Positions 35,572 through 48,166 of a stretch of DNA of 64,000 nucleotides are shown piece by piece. Within the stretch, counting starts at the first letter, position 1; each line of letters starts with the position of its first letter. Location: positions 1 through 64,000 of the forward strand of contig CAJNYU010002094.1 of the NCBI GenBank assembly GCA_905331475.1, written 5' to 3'. The notes beneath the pieces were generated by a model. It was given only the letters and a program-made list of their open reading frames with translations, was not told the DNA's origin and made no database searches. This stretch comes from Rotaria socialis. Lineage: Eukaryota > Rotifera > Eurotatoria > Philodinida > Philodinidae. Both the position numbers and the translations under genes were made by a program.

Positions 35572-36226
35572 TAATCTTTTAGTCAAAAATTAAAAACAAA
35601 AATAATTACACAAGTCTTACTAAAGCTATACGTGCATCGTTTTATCTTAAAAAGATAATCATATATAGTAGTTTTTCTTTTTCTCTCTCGTACTCTTTAT
35701 ATTCTCCAATTTTTTTATTGTTTGTTTAAACGGACGGTAGAGTAGAATGCTCTTGAGTTTATCAGATATGGCAATGTCGTGTTTTTTTGTGTTGTTTTTC
35801 TATATATGAAATCGAAAAAAAGGAGAAAGAAAAATAACTGTTATATTTTCTTCATCAGCACATGTTATTATTTTCTGTCGCATGCTGAGTGGTGATGATG
35901 ATGATGATGATGATGGTGATTAAAAGAAGGCATTCGTGCGATAGTGGTCTGTTTTCTGTTCTGTTTTACATCGTACTATCGACGGTGTCGTTGTCATTCT
36001 TTCTTTTCTACATTGCTTACGATCAAAAGAAAAGAAAAAGAGACCCTTAATATAAATCGAGTAAAGGTGAAGTTGTTTCAAAAACATATTTGGCTTCTTA
36101 TAAGCGAATGTTGAAAAAAAAATTCTGTATTCTTTTGGCAAAAAACCTCCATCCGTCAATCTTTTTCATAGAAGCTTTATTCAAGTACAAATTATTCTGT
36201 TGTTTTCTCGATTTGTTCATTTTTTT
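35572..36226 (+). other. SUCLG1 3' region and spacer
   Basis: No gene. It includes a GAT triplet repeat at about 35893-35919. Confidence 0.6.
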
Positions 36227-36228
36227 AG
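36227..36228 (+). other. Splice acceptor before the RING/B-box gene
   Basis: TTTGTTCATTTTTTTAG ends 12 nt before the ATG and 656 bp after the SUCLG1 stop: a candidate trans-splice acceptor. Confidence 0.55.
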
Positions 36229-36240
36229 ATCAATCTAAAA

Positions 36241-37260
36241 ATGGCTTCAAATGGTACATCATCAAATTTTTCAACCAACACAACCCAAACAACATCAAAA
36301 AATAAAGATGATATTCTAAGTGAGATTCTAACATGCGGTATTTGTCTATCGCGTATGTCATTACCTTGTTGTCTTCCATGTGCACATTCATTTTGTCGTG
36401 GATGTTTACTGGGCTATGCGCAAAACAATAATATGAATACTTCAACTCCAATAAATTATATTCTTTGTCCATTTTGTAAATTTCAATTAAATTTTCGTTC
36501 ATTCGAACACTTTGAATCTATGCTAATTATTAATCCAACGCTTAAACAATTATGTGAAGCACTCGATACATCCGTTTTAAATTCTGAACAGTCTCAATCT
36601 CAAACAAATAGTCCATATAGGGCACGATGCCATGCATGCTGTTTACTTAAAATGCTTAAAGTTTGTAAACATTGTTTTTTTATGCTTTGTGATATATGTC
36701 GACGAACACACTTACTTGAAGTACATCGTGAAAGTAAAGCACACTTGGATATACTTGAATCACGATTATATTTAATTAATGAAAAACGTCTGCAAATGGA
36801 TAAAATCTCATTAGAATATGATAATATTAGATGTCAAATTAATGCGTTTGTTGAAAGATTGTTACATGTGATAGAAGAACAACGTGATGATGCATTACGT
36901 ATAATTGATGAACGACAACATTCAAATGATGAAGCTTTTTGGACACAAAATGGATTTGATAATGGTGAAAAGTTAGATTTTTTTATTTCATTGCTTGAAA
37001 TTGGACAAAAAAGGTTGGCAGCAAAAAATATAACTGATAAGGAACTCATGGATTTATTTGATAATTTACAAACAATACCTGATATCGATGAAAAAGTAAT
37101 TGAATCCATGAATTTTTCTCAGCTATCTTTAGAACTTGATGAAGCTTGTTCCAGAAAACAATTTATTCGTGTTTATGATACCGATGTATCACCAATGAAA
37201 ACGGCTAATTTTGATGAAACAACTAATAATAGTGAACAGCCAGATTGTGTTGAAACATAA
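36241..37260 (+). CDS. RING finger / B-box (TRIM-like) protein, putative E3 ubiquitin ligase
   Basis: A single uninterrupted exon of 339 aa. A complete C3HC4 RING is visible: Cys32, Cys35, Cys47, His49, Cys52, Cys55, Cys76, Cys79. A second zinc-binding cluster at residues 130-162 (Cys130, 133, 142, 145, 150, 153; His157, 162) is spaced like a B-box. Residues about 175-235 form a probable coiled coil. RING, B-box and coiled coil is the TRIM order, but no SPRY or NHL domain follows; the C-terminal 80 residues are unrecognised and acidic. The likely activity is E2-dependent ubiquitin ligation with dimerisation through the coiled coil. It is the only multi-domain gene here without introns, so it could have arisen by retroposition (inference). 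Confidence 0.85.
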   Translation: MASNGTSSNFSTNTTQTTSKNKDDILSEILTCGICLSRMSLPCCLPCAHSFCRGCLLGYAQNNNMNTSTPINYILCPFCKFQLNFRSFEHFESMLIINPTLKQLCEALDTSVLNSEQSQSQTNSPYRARCHACCLLKMLKVCKHCFFMLCDICRRTHLLEVHRESKAHLDILESRLYLINEKRLQMDKISLEYDNIRCQINAFVERLLHVIEEQRDDALRIIDERQHSNDEAFWTQNGFDNGEKLDFFISLLEIGQKRLAAKNITDKELMDLFDNLQTIPDIDEKVIESMNFSQLSLELDEACSRKQFIRVYDTDVSPMKTANFDETTNNSEQPDCVET

Positions 37261-40183
37261 ATGTATTATTTCTATTTCTTTTTTAATTGTTTTCGACTTT
37301 CTTTGTTCAAAAAAATATACATAAATAAATAAATAAAAACATAAATGAATATAATTATAACTGTAAATCGATTAATACTAGGACATATTTATCTCAAGAT
37401 ATTTATTAGTTTTTCGTTTCACCTTGAAATTTGATCATCTGTTTGCTTTAAAAAAACATTCGTTGTCATTCCACATAATTCATAATCAATCTGCGGTTTT
37501 TGAAAGACAAAAATATGCCTGGACCAACCTTTTCACTTTAAGTGCTCGCAAGTATTTGCACACACATGTTCATTTCATAGTCTTATCCAAAATGGTTACA
37601 TCATGGGACTTTTCAGACGATTGAAATATGATGGCAATATTATTTTCTACGTAATTAGTACCAAATCCATAAGTGTTACTCTACGAAATAGTGTTTGGGA
37701 CTTTTCAAATAGACACTTATCTTCTTATCTGATAAGGTGTTTTGCTCTTCATTCTTTAGGTTGTGTATGGCTGAAAAAGGCAGTCTCCATTGAAATTGAT
37801 TCGATTGATTGATGTTCGCATAAAATAGAAAAAAATAGAAAAAAAAATGCGTTGTAATGTTTAAGACGAAGAAAAAATTCATTCCAAAATGTAAAGACAA
37901 TGCAAACAAAGATGTTGTTTTGCAGAACTTGTGTTTTATGGATGATCATTACAATGTCAATTCCATAATGTATGAATAATATATATTGAATAGCAATCTC
38001 AGTTGTTTTATTCCGTGACAAGCATTCACTGATGATGATTTATAGACTAAATACGTCTAATACGAATTTAATAATCGTTTCTCTCACGTCTTAACCCTTT
38101 ATATTATATAAACGAATGCGAAATTATTATGAAGTCGTTGTACGTATATAATTATTTCTTACAGAAATAATGAAGTAATTCTAGCAATGACTTCTCATCC
38201 GTCACCGTAGGATGAATATATCTGTATACTATTAGTTAGTTCTTGGTTATGAAGAATTTCCCACGGCTAGTACAGGAGATGTTTTTAGTCAACATCATCA
38301 AGTATGAATATTTTATTGAGTGTTATATTTTTCTTTCAGGTGGCTAATCCAGTCTTATGCCGTACTATTTTCTTTCTCGATAGTACTAAATGGATTTCAA
38401 ATTTTCGACGACAAAAAAACCATATCATACTGTATTTAAATAGCTTTCAAATATTGCCAGCATATCTGGATCGGATGCCTTTGATAAAATGCGATCAGCT
38501 TGACTTTTTCACATCAGTTAAAATACACATATCATTTTACTGCCTTTCTCATCTGTATGTGCATCTTGATATTGAATAACGGTTGAGTGTTGTGTACGAC
38601 AATAGATTTAAATGAAAACATGGATATGATGTTTTAAATTAGGTTTTAATTAAATAATAATTGGAACTTTTCAATCAAATAGACTAAATCATGGAATGAA
38701 AAATCAAGTTGTACAATTAGTAATTGAAAATTTAAAAAGAAGGGAGACATAAATCATCATCGGAAATGACTAGAGCTAACAACCGATCGTCATCATTTGC
38801 ATGCATCGTTGAGAAACTGTGTAAATTTATTGTTCATATATATTCATGTTACACATGTATCGCTTCAGTCAAAAACTTCCGAAACATTATTGATTGAAAA
38901 GATATCGCTTGACGCGGTTGCTATAAAAATAGCTGTGAAAAACTCAACAACAAAAAAAACTCAAATACAAATCTATCGTAAAAATTAATTATAATTGCTA
39001 TTTTTCAATTTCAATCGCAAAGGATAATATTATCCTTCATAAGTAACACCATACAACTTCGTCTCGCAAATGTATTTATAGAACGGGTCGTTTTCTACAA
39101 AATCAAACGTGAACAAGTTGTTTCATGAGCGCATTTTTATTTTTATTATTCTTGTACAAAAATTTTTAGGTTCAAAAATAGTGAAAGGTCTGAAAAAAAA
39201 TTCACTAGTTTTCGATAGAGATACTTTCAGATTTAGCATCGTTTTGGTATCATTAATTAAAGTGATTGTATTTCTGGATTTCGATTGCACAATAAGAGGC
39301 GTGACTATTTTGCAATTTAATTTATGAAAATAATTTTAGAAATAAATTTATTCAAAAATTGTTGAAAATATTCTTTTGAATGTCAATTGGATAAGTGATT
39401 AAATATTTATATATTCATGCATCGTAACCATGAAGAGAAAAAAGAATCATTTTTCTCGGTGTATTTAAACACTTTCCATTTTGCGTAATTTCTCAATTTT
39501 ATTGTTAGCTTAAATTCTATCTTTTGCATTAGAGAATCAGTTGGATAATTTACTTTTTTCATTTGAAATTGAAAGTTGGCTCTTTACTTTTTCTATTGAG
39601 CTATATAACATACGGCCTTGTTAGTTTTTTCCTCTCAAATTTCTATTTTTACGCACCTATGTCAAAAAATTCGGCTCATATTTTTAATCTCATTATGTAT
39701 TGTTACGTTGTCAAATCAAGGAACCCGTCACTCAATGTGGCAATGCCAATCAATTGATGTCTTCTGTTTTTGTTTTGTTTTGTTTTTAATCATCGTCAAT
39801 AAACATCTTTTTGTTGTATTGTTTTATAAGAAAGCTGCTTCGTTTTCTTTTTCTTTAATATTTGTTTGATTCTCGTCGCAACCATGGTTTTTATTAGACA
39901 AAAGAAAAAAGAGAAAAAGAGAATTTTTCCTGTTCGTTTGACTTTTTTTTTCAGTGTGAAACCAATCATACAGAAAGAGCTCATAGAGGTAAATAAATTG
40001 GATAGCGATAAGTTTTAGTGTGGCATAGAAGAGACTTCTTTTTCGGTATTGAATTTGCAAGAAACAATCATTTTCTCTCGAATCAAACAAAGGAATTCAA
40101 CAGAAAAATCGCTTTCATTTTTTTATGAGTTAAAAATTAAAATTATACAGCAAATGCTTGTGTATGTGATGTTTATTTTTCGT
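37261..40183. other. Gene-free AT-rich stretch
   Basis: Poly(A)-signal-like AAATAAATAAATAAA lies at 37321-37336, just after the RING gene. Several small open frames, including a hydrophobic one at 38304-38579, show no family or splice support. Confidence 0.5.
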
Positions 40184-40185
40184 AG
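40184..40185 (+). other. Splice acceptor before the coiled-coil gene
   Basis: TGTTTATTTTTCGTAG ends 14 nt before the ATG: a candidate trans-splice acceptor. Confidence 0.55.
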
Positions 40186-40199
40186 ATTTCTATTCGAGC

Positions 40200-41815
40200 A
40201 TGGCTAGTAGTTTAGATGAACGCACCGATCCATTCGCTGACCTTGAATATCATGTAACAAATCTGAAATTAACACAAAATACAGTAAATCGAAATTCTGG
40301 CCTAAATTTAGTGAGCAGACAACCAACTTCCAAAGCGGTACAACTCAAAGCAGAAAATCATGATTTATGGCTTCAGAATGAACACTTAGGCGAAGAAAAT
40401 GGTGCGCTAGCTAGTGAACTGGTTAAATTACAAGATAAACATGATAAACTAATGTATCTGGCACGTAATCGTCTTGGTGAAATACGTTCAAAATATCAAA
40501 AACTTGAACAAGATAATCAAACATTAAAAACTGAATTCGATCGATTAATACGTGAATATGAAATAACGAAAAGACTTATTATAGATTATCGACGGATGGA
40601 AGAACGGTAAATAGAATTACCAAGAGTGGTTTTTTTCTAACTTAATCTTTTCGACTTTTTATAATTTTGTTTTTCATTACATAGTTTTAAAGCGACTGAT
40701 CGTGAAATGCGTCTAATGATTGATTCATTGACACGTAATAATGAAGAATTAAAAGGACACAATCAAACGTTAATAAATGAAATTGAATTACTAAAAGAAA
40801 AATATTATATTGCTAAACAAAATTTAGAAAAAACAATGCACGAAGCAACAACACTGAAAGAAGAATTGACTAAGGCTGTCTATGCTCGTGATTCATTGGA
40901 AAAAGAAAGTGCTCGTTTAAGTGTCAAAGTAAGTGAATTAGCTACTGGTAAAAAGTCAGCTGAAGAAAAACTAGATGCATTAACAGATCGTACAAATAAT
41001 TTACAAGTTGATTTAAGACGGTAAATAATTAAAAATAATATTAATACAAAATCTCAATAAATAAACAAACACACAATATATTGATTTTAGTTCGGAAGCT
41101 AATGCTGCGATGTTACAAGAACGTTTTACGTTAGTAAGAAATGAACGTGATGCTTTAGATGTTGACAGTAAAAATAAATTAACGATGTTAATACAAAAAC
41201 TTAAAGAATTTCAAATACAAAATAAATCAGCTATGGAACAATTGCATACACAAAGTAAACAATGCGATCATTTAAATGGCGAAAATAAACAATTGCTTGA
41301 CTATGTAGTAAGTAGAAAATAAACAAAATACTGGTATAGAATGAAAGTTATTTCTTTCGTTTATTTTTGTATTTTAGAATGGTTACCGTAAGGAAAATGA
41401 CCTACTCGCTAAACAACTTGTGTCGGTTAATACAAAACAAAAACGTTTAGCACTTGAACTTGAAAATTTGAAATCGGCTGATGCTTTCATGAAAAACGAG
41501 GAAGCAATGAAAATGCAAGATGCTTTAGTTGGCTTAACTGATCAGTTAACACAATTACGTAAAATGCATGCTCATACACTTGCTGAAAATCAACGTATTA
41601 AAGAATTACTAATTGAAAAAGATTCAGTTTTATCGAGTTTGGGCTATGAACGTCATCAATTACAAGACAAAATGGTGAAAAATGAACACACAATCCGACA
41701 AATGGAACGAATGCTGCCTGGAAGCGCTGCTAGAGCTAAACAATCATCATTGGACACAAGAAAAACAACTTTAACAAACAATCCATATTCATTCGACAAT
41801 GTGCTTGAATCTTGA
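40200..41815 (+). CDS. Coiled-coil protein, 465 aa, function unknown
   Basis: Four exons (40200-40606, 40685-41020, 41091-41307, 41378-41815) with introns of 78, 70 and 70 bp join in frame to 465 aa. From about residue 45 to 440 the sequence is an almost continuous heptad pattern rich in Glu, Lys, Leu and Gln, predicting a long parallel coiled coil. The N-terminus (DPFADLEYHVTNLKLTQN) and the Ser/Thr-rich C-terminus (SSLDTRKTTLTNNPYSFDNV) lie outside it. I cannot assign a family. Proteins of this shape are often centrosomal, ciliary or cytoskeletal (inference only). Confidence 0.82.
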
Positions 41816-41832
41816 ATATATTTCTATCCGAG

Positions 41833-41857
41833 TGTGTGTGCGTGTGTGTGTGTGTGA
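41833..41857. repeat. GT dinucleotide repeat
   Basis: Mostly GT units, just after the coiled-coil gene stop. Confidence 0.9.
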
Positions 41858-42090
41858 ATGTATCTCTAGATTTTTCTTTTTTAAAAAACTTTTCTCTCAT
41901 TTTATTTTTTGTATACAGAAGAAAAATGCAGTTTCATTAGAATTACCTTGTCGTCGTTTCATTGGACTTTGGGTTTTTTGCTGACAAAATATCAGCAATG
42001 GAAAAAAAAAGACAAATGACAATGATGGTGCAAGTAAATAGTGACAAGGCGCTTCACTGTGGGAGATATAGATACAGGCACATGTGCGGA

Positions 42091-42115
42091 ATAAGATAAG
42101 CACGAGTATAAATAG
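42091..42115 (+). promoter_or_regulatory. Cathepsin L promoter: GATA-type site and TATA box
   Basis: AGATAAG (about 42094-42100) matches the binding site of GATA factors, and TATAAATAG (42107-42115) is a good TATA box. Transcription would start about 30 bp downstream, near 42137, giving a leader exon to 42172 (TTACCAAG then GTAAGT) spliced over 65 bp directly onto the ATG. Confidence 0.6.
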
Positions 42116-42237
42116 CTGGGCAAAAGTTTCAATTGAATAGCAGTTTCTCTTCTTGTATTTTACATTACCAAGGTAAGTTAAAAACGACCAAAATTTAAGT
42201 TTGTGATTATCTAGATAACACTTTTATTTCAATATAG

Positions 42238-43562
<1,325 letters not shown>

Positions 43563-43647
43563 AGACATATTTCAATTTTTTTCCGATTCTTTTTTCTTCA
43601 TGATGCTATTTTTTATTGTATTCTAAAACTAACGATAACATCATAAC

Positions 43648-43653
43648 AATAAA
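43648..43653 (+). terminator. Poly(A) signal of cathepsin L
   Basis: AATAAA 86 nt after the stop codon, followed by AAATAAAATAAAAAGG. Confidence 0.6.
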
Positions 43654-44437
43654 ATAAAATAAAAAGGAATTATTACATATATCAATGCCTTTATAAATAT
43701 TCATTTAATTATTCATTTATAGGCGAATGTCAAAATGAGACATCTCACATATATTATTTCTTCAATAAACAAATCCCATTGAGACATATATCTAATTGAA
43801 ATTCGTCTATTTTTTTATCATTGACAGTGATCGCAAGCAAATATAATGCATTCTTTTTTCATGTGTTTTTTGAATGAAACAATTCACATTGGGCGATAAA
43901 AAGAAGAATACGAGCGGAAGAATTCTTTGCTCATCAACAATGCTATATATTCTCCATAGATTTCCTATTTATTATTTTTGAATAAGAAAAATATCTAAGT
44001 GGCATATTGTCTTCTATTACTCATCATCGCTTACGATCTATTCTTCAATGCCAAACGGAAAGAACAGGAAACCGGCTCTTCAGTCTCCCATGATCATCGA
44101 ACAGTAATAACAGTTGCATTGTTCATATCGCGTTACATACAAAGACGTGCGTGTCTCAAATTTTGGTGAGTAGAAAAAAATAAGATATAAAAAAGCTTAC
44201 AGTGAAAATAGATATTGTTTTGAAAATATCAAGTTAGATATATATGTTTCTTTTAAAAATTTTCATATCTACTGTTTATTCAATCATAGCTAGATTGAAT
44301 TAGTTAGTCATCTGTCCATATAAACTTACGAATAGCGAGAGAAAATTGATTCCTCTGGCATACAAAATAGAACGGCAATAAATGTAATTACTAATCTGCT
44401 ACGTGCATACGACTAGAAATCATTTTTTTTTTGGAAT
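43654..44437. other. Gene-free spacer
   Basis: No coding sequence recognised between cathepsin L and the 7TM receptor. Confidence 0.55.
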
Positions 44438-44439
44438 AG
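44438..44439 (+). other. Splice acceptor before the 7TM receptor gene
   Basis: CATTTTTTTTTTGGAATAG ends 15 nt before the ATG: a candidate trans-splice acceptor. Confidence 0.5.
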
Positions 44440-44454
44440 AATATCGCTGATATA

Positions 44455-47143
44455 ATGGCTGTAAACTGGACTTTTGATCATGATGATTATTCACCATTTG
44501 GTTCAGATGAACATATTTCAACAACAGAACATCGATCATTTTTAATTACAATATTTTTCTCTCTAATTGGTCTATTTGGAAATCTTATTCTATTAATTGG
44601 TAATGGATACATTCTTCGACATTCAATGGATGGTGAAAAACGTACATTTGAAAATTTTCTTGTTGAAATGTCATGTTTCGATTCAATTGTGCTTTTATAT
44701 CATTTAATCAATGCAATTGTTCGTTATAAAGCATCACCGAACAGTGATATTCATACGATGACAGGTTTAATTAATATATCAGCTGTTTGCTGTAAATTAT
44801 TGACATATATTGTACGTGTTTCAACATTGATGTCTCATTGGTTAATTGTGTTACTATTACTTAATCGATTATTTCTTGTTTATCCAACATTCTATCGACT
44901 TATAGCCATTGTGAATGCAAAATATGCTGTGTAAGTAGTGAGATTTGATGAAAATTTATTTCAATCATTCGAATCATATTGAAGAAACTTTCGCCTGTCA
45001 TCATTGCATTTTAATCTTTGTGCTCTTATAATTTAACACAAATGATTAGATTATTTGATAGTTCATGTTAATTCGGAGTTCTATTGAGTGTAGTGACTCG
45101 AATAAAGTAATTAGGTTGTCTGTATCTCGACTATAAGATTCGGAGCATTGCTCCGTTGAACCCTTGAAAGCCAGTTACTAGCAGATAAATAGATGATGGA
45201 AAATAGAAGCTTCATTTTTAAACAGTAAGATATCTCATGAAATTATATCTATGATTGATTTACGCAAATATAGTATCATGTTACTAAAAAATTAACTAAA
45301 TCAAGTAAAAAACGTTTTTGTTCTGAAAGACGAATATAATATACGCGAAAATTATTTTTCAATAATGTCCTATTTTTCTGTGTTCGCTGATCAATTTTTT
45401 AATTAAAAATCGACGCTGATATTCGTACGAAATAAAACATTTATAATCAATATCTTGTGTGAATAATATCTACTTTAGTTTTAAAGTATTTCTATGGATA
45501 GAATAAAATTTAATCCAAAAATAAGAATGATGTAATGAGTTTTGTTGCTTGTTGAATAACTCAAGAATTTAGGCAGTTAAAAAGCTCAAGTTTTTCCATA
45601 TGGAATCGCATTTCGAAAAGCATGCTCTTATTCTTCATATTTAGCCCGATACGATACATAGATCAAAAAGCCGGTCTATGGTAGACAATGCTATTGCTCC
45701 AATTGACATTCAACTAGATAAAGTATTGAATTTTTTCTCCTTGAAAGTGTAGGATTCTATATTTAGAATGAAAAAACACGCTTAGAGATACTTATCGCGA
45801 TAAGCGTCTGACCAATTGCGTTCTATTGTTACAAAATAAAACGACGAAGAAAATTCTTATTTTTGTAACAGTCAACATTAAAATTAAAATCTATTTGTAT
45901 TTCTATCAACATTGCAAAGATTAATTTCCATGAGTTTATACCGCTATTATGAAATGTTACAATCATTTAGTCCTCATATTTCATAGAATTCAATTCATGT
46001 ATAGTATATGACTGGAATAATTTCGTTTCGATTTTTAAAAAAATATCGGCTGTATGCATATTTACAGATCCTGTTGACTTGAATAGTAATTGACGCTTGT
46101 TTGATTAGTTTTTGTAGTTTCAAACTACAGTTGTTGTTGTTGTTGTTTTTTCTACATAATATATATATATACATATATAACATAAATAGTAAATCTATTT
46201 TATTCCAAACATATCAATGATGTCGTGAAGACAAGACAAAATAATGCTTTTTTTAAAATTTTCATTTAGCCTTGCTTTGGTTTTTATTTTTACTTTCTTC
46301 AATGTTCTACCGATTGAATCAATATCTTATAATGTACCAATGGTTTTTCTATCTAATTCAACAACCAATATAACACTTTATCGACATTGTTTAATGAATG
46401 CTGAAATGGTTGATTTAGAAGCATCAATTTATTCTACTGCAGTTATTATTAATGTTTTTTTCTATACTGGCATTGGTCTTATGTTACCAACAGTAATTAT
46501 TTGTTTTCTATCAATATTAATATTTCATAAAGGGGCGCATCTTTGGAAAGAATTACATTCACATCATTCCCAAACAGAGAATATTTCTCTTAGATCTAAT
46601 TCTCCAATTGTTGAATATCTTCGTACATATAATGCTGCATTTACACTTGGAATTATATTTTTATTTCTTTCAATTCCATGTAAACTACTTCGTCTAATTG
46701 TTCTATTTGCATCTAACAATACTGATGAACCAAAATCATCGCGTCATATTCTTTTTCAAGCTCATGCGCAAATGCAAACAGTTGGTCATGCATTTGAACT
46801 TTCACTTTATTCATATAAATGCTTCATATTTATTTGTACAAATCGTCGTTTTCGTTGTGCATTAAAATATTTGGTAACATATCATCGTAGTCATGTTCTT
46901 ATTGATCAACATCGACCATCTACAAATAGTTCCTGTGGACATAAAGAAATACAAGGAAGGCATTCACAAGAAAGTGTACCATTTGAAGGATTATATAGAC
47001 ATTTGCAAATAAATGAATTCGAACCAACAATCAATATGTATTCAACTGGTGTACCAGCAGAATTATATAGTTATCGATCCAGTTTTAAAACACGATTAAG
47101 CGTATCCAGTCGACGAACAAAAGAAGACGAAATATCGCTTTGA
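44455..47143 (+). CDS. Rhodopsin-type 7TM receptor, divergent
   Basis: Two exons (44455-44930 and 46270-47143) join in frame (GT then C) to 449 aa across a 1339-bp intron. Exon 1 gives an N-glycosylated N-terminus (NWT), TM1 (FFSLIGLFGNLILLIGNGYI, with the TM1 Asn), TM2 and TM3. Exon 2 gives TM4 (VLALVFIFTFFNVLPIES), an extracellular loop with Cys and NST/NIT sites, TM5, a basic loop, TM6, TM7 and a long Ser-rich tail. The usual DRY after TM3 is LNRLF, and the TM7 NPxxY is replaced by SLYSYKCF. It is a plasma-membrane receptor of unknown ligand. Expanded families with this topology occur in rotifers (general knowledge). The second exon alone would look like an unrelated secreted protein starting MLFLKFSF; the splice resolves this. 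Confidence 0.85.
44931..46269 (+). other. 1.34-kb intron of the 7TM receptor
   Basis: GTAAGTAG donor and TTTTCATTTAG acceptor. It contains the palindromes CGGAGCATTGCTCCG (45141-45155) and CTTATCGCGATAAG (45791-45804) and a TTG triplet run near 46131-46146. No coding sequence. Confidence 0.75.
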
Positions 47144-47578
47144 AATCTTTTTTTCGAGTATATAATTTTATAGAAATTGTGTACGAGTATATATATATAT
47201 CTTAAGCAGTCATGATTGCATTGTAGCATTTGAAAAAACAAACGAAATAAACTTTTCATTAAACATTACTAATGACTAAGGTGTTTTACATTGTATTATA
47301 TGTAAAGGTAACTTATTTTTCGGAATATCACTTTGAAATCTGCATGAATAGAACTTGCTCGTGCATATCTACAGGGTTCACTTTGGAATTAATCGATACT
47401 TATTTTGATAGTAATAAGAAAAAAACTGACATTAATTATTAAAATATTTACTCTGATCACATTCATCGGGGAAAAAAACGATGTATCATGTAAACGTGTT
47501 GTTACAACTAATCGAGCAAAGACTAGATATTTAATATTCTAATAAATGTGGAAACTTCGGATTTCATCCGAGAGTTAT
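47144..47578. other. Gene-free spacer
   Basis: AATAAA at 47246-47251 probably serves the 7TM receptor gene. Nothing else recognised. Confidence 0.5.
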
Positions 47579-48166
47579 GTGTACTGCAAAAAGTGCATGG
47601 GATATATGAGTCATTCTAGAATGTCTGAACACCAAAATTATCATGAGAAATTAGGCAATTTGATTTCTGGATGCAGTTTTTGTGCATTTTGAGACGTTTT
47701 TCGGGCGATGTTTCATCAGAAAGCTACGGTTTATTGCAAAACTAATATCAGATTTGGAATCAGCGTTAAAAACTGAGTCGATTTATATATGTTGTGAATA
47801 ATTATGAGAAAGATTTTCTTTTTTGAAAAAAAAATCCCTGTACTCCTCCTCAGGGATGGCCTGGTCAAAAATGACAATTTTTTCGATAACTCAACCATTT
47901 CTTGAGGGATTCTTCTCATCTTCGAACTCGACCGAGATATTCATGAGATTGAATTGTGTGGAAAATTTCNAAAAATGACAATTTTTTCGATAACTCAACC
48001 ATTTCTTGAGGGATTCTTCTCATCTTCGAACTCGACCGAGATATTCATGAGATTGAACTGTGTGGAAAATTTCATCACGGTCTGAGTCTCCTTTCGAAAG
48101 TTATCATGCCTACGGCCGGACGAACACACTGACCGATTCTAGAGTGTACTCACTTTTTGAGTACAC
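47579..48166. mobile_element. Candidate short DNA element with terminal inverted repeats
   Basis: The left end GTGTACTGCAAAAAGTG and the reverse complement of the right end GTGTACTCAAAAAGTG match over 16-17 positions with one gap. The right end is itself a perfect 9-bp hairpin (GTGTACTCA...TGAGTACAC, 48144-48166). No transposase is encoded. Target duplications are not clear. The element contains the N and the 103-bp duplication. Confidence 0.45.
47867..48073. repeat. 103-bp direct duplication separated by a single N
   Basis: 47867-47969 and 47971-48073 are identical except for one base (GAATTG versus GAACTG). Position 47970 is N. Confidence 0.95.

Noticed and set aside
38304..38579. Possible secreted 91-aa peptide with hydrophobic start
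   Set aside because: No cleavage-site logic, splice support or homology; composition is typical of AT-rich DNA.
46244..46269. ATG at 46244 as start of a separate secreted protein
   Set aside because: The preceding bases are an acceptor tract; splicing from 44930 restores TM4 and a complete 7TM receptor in frame.
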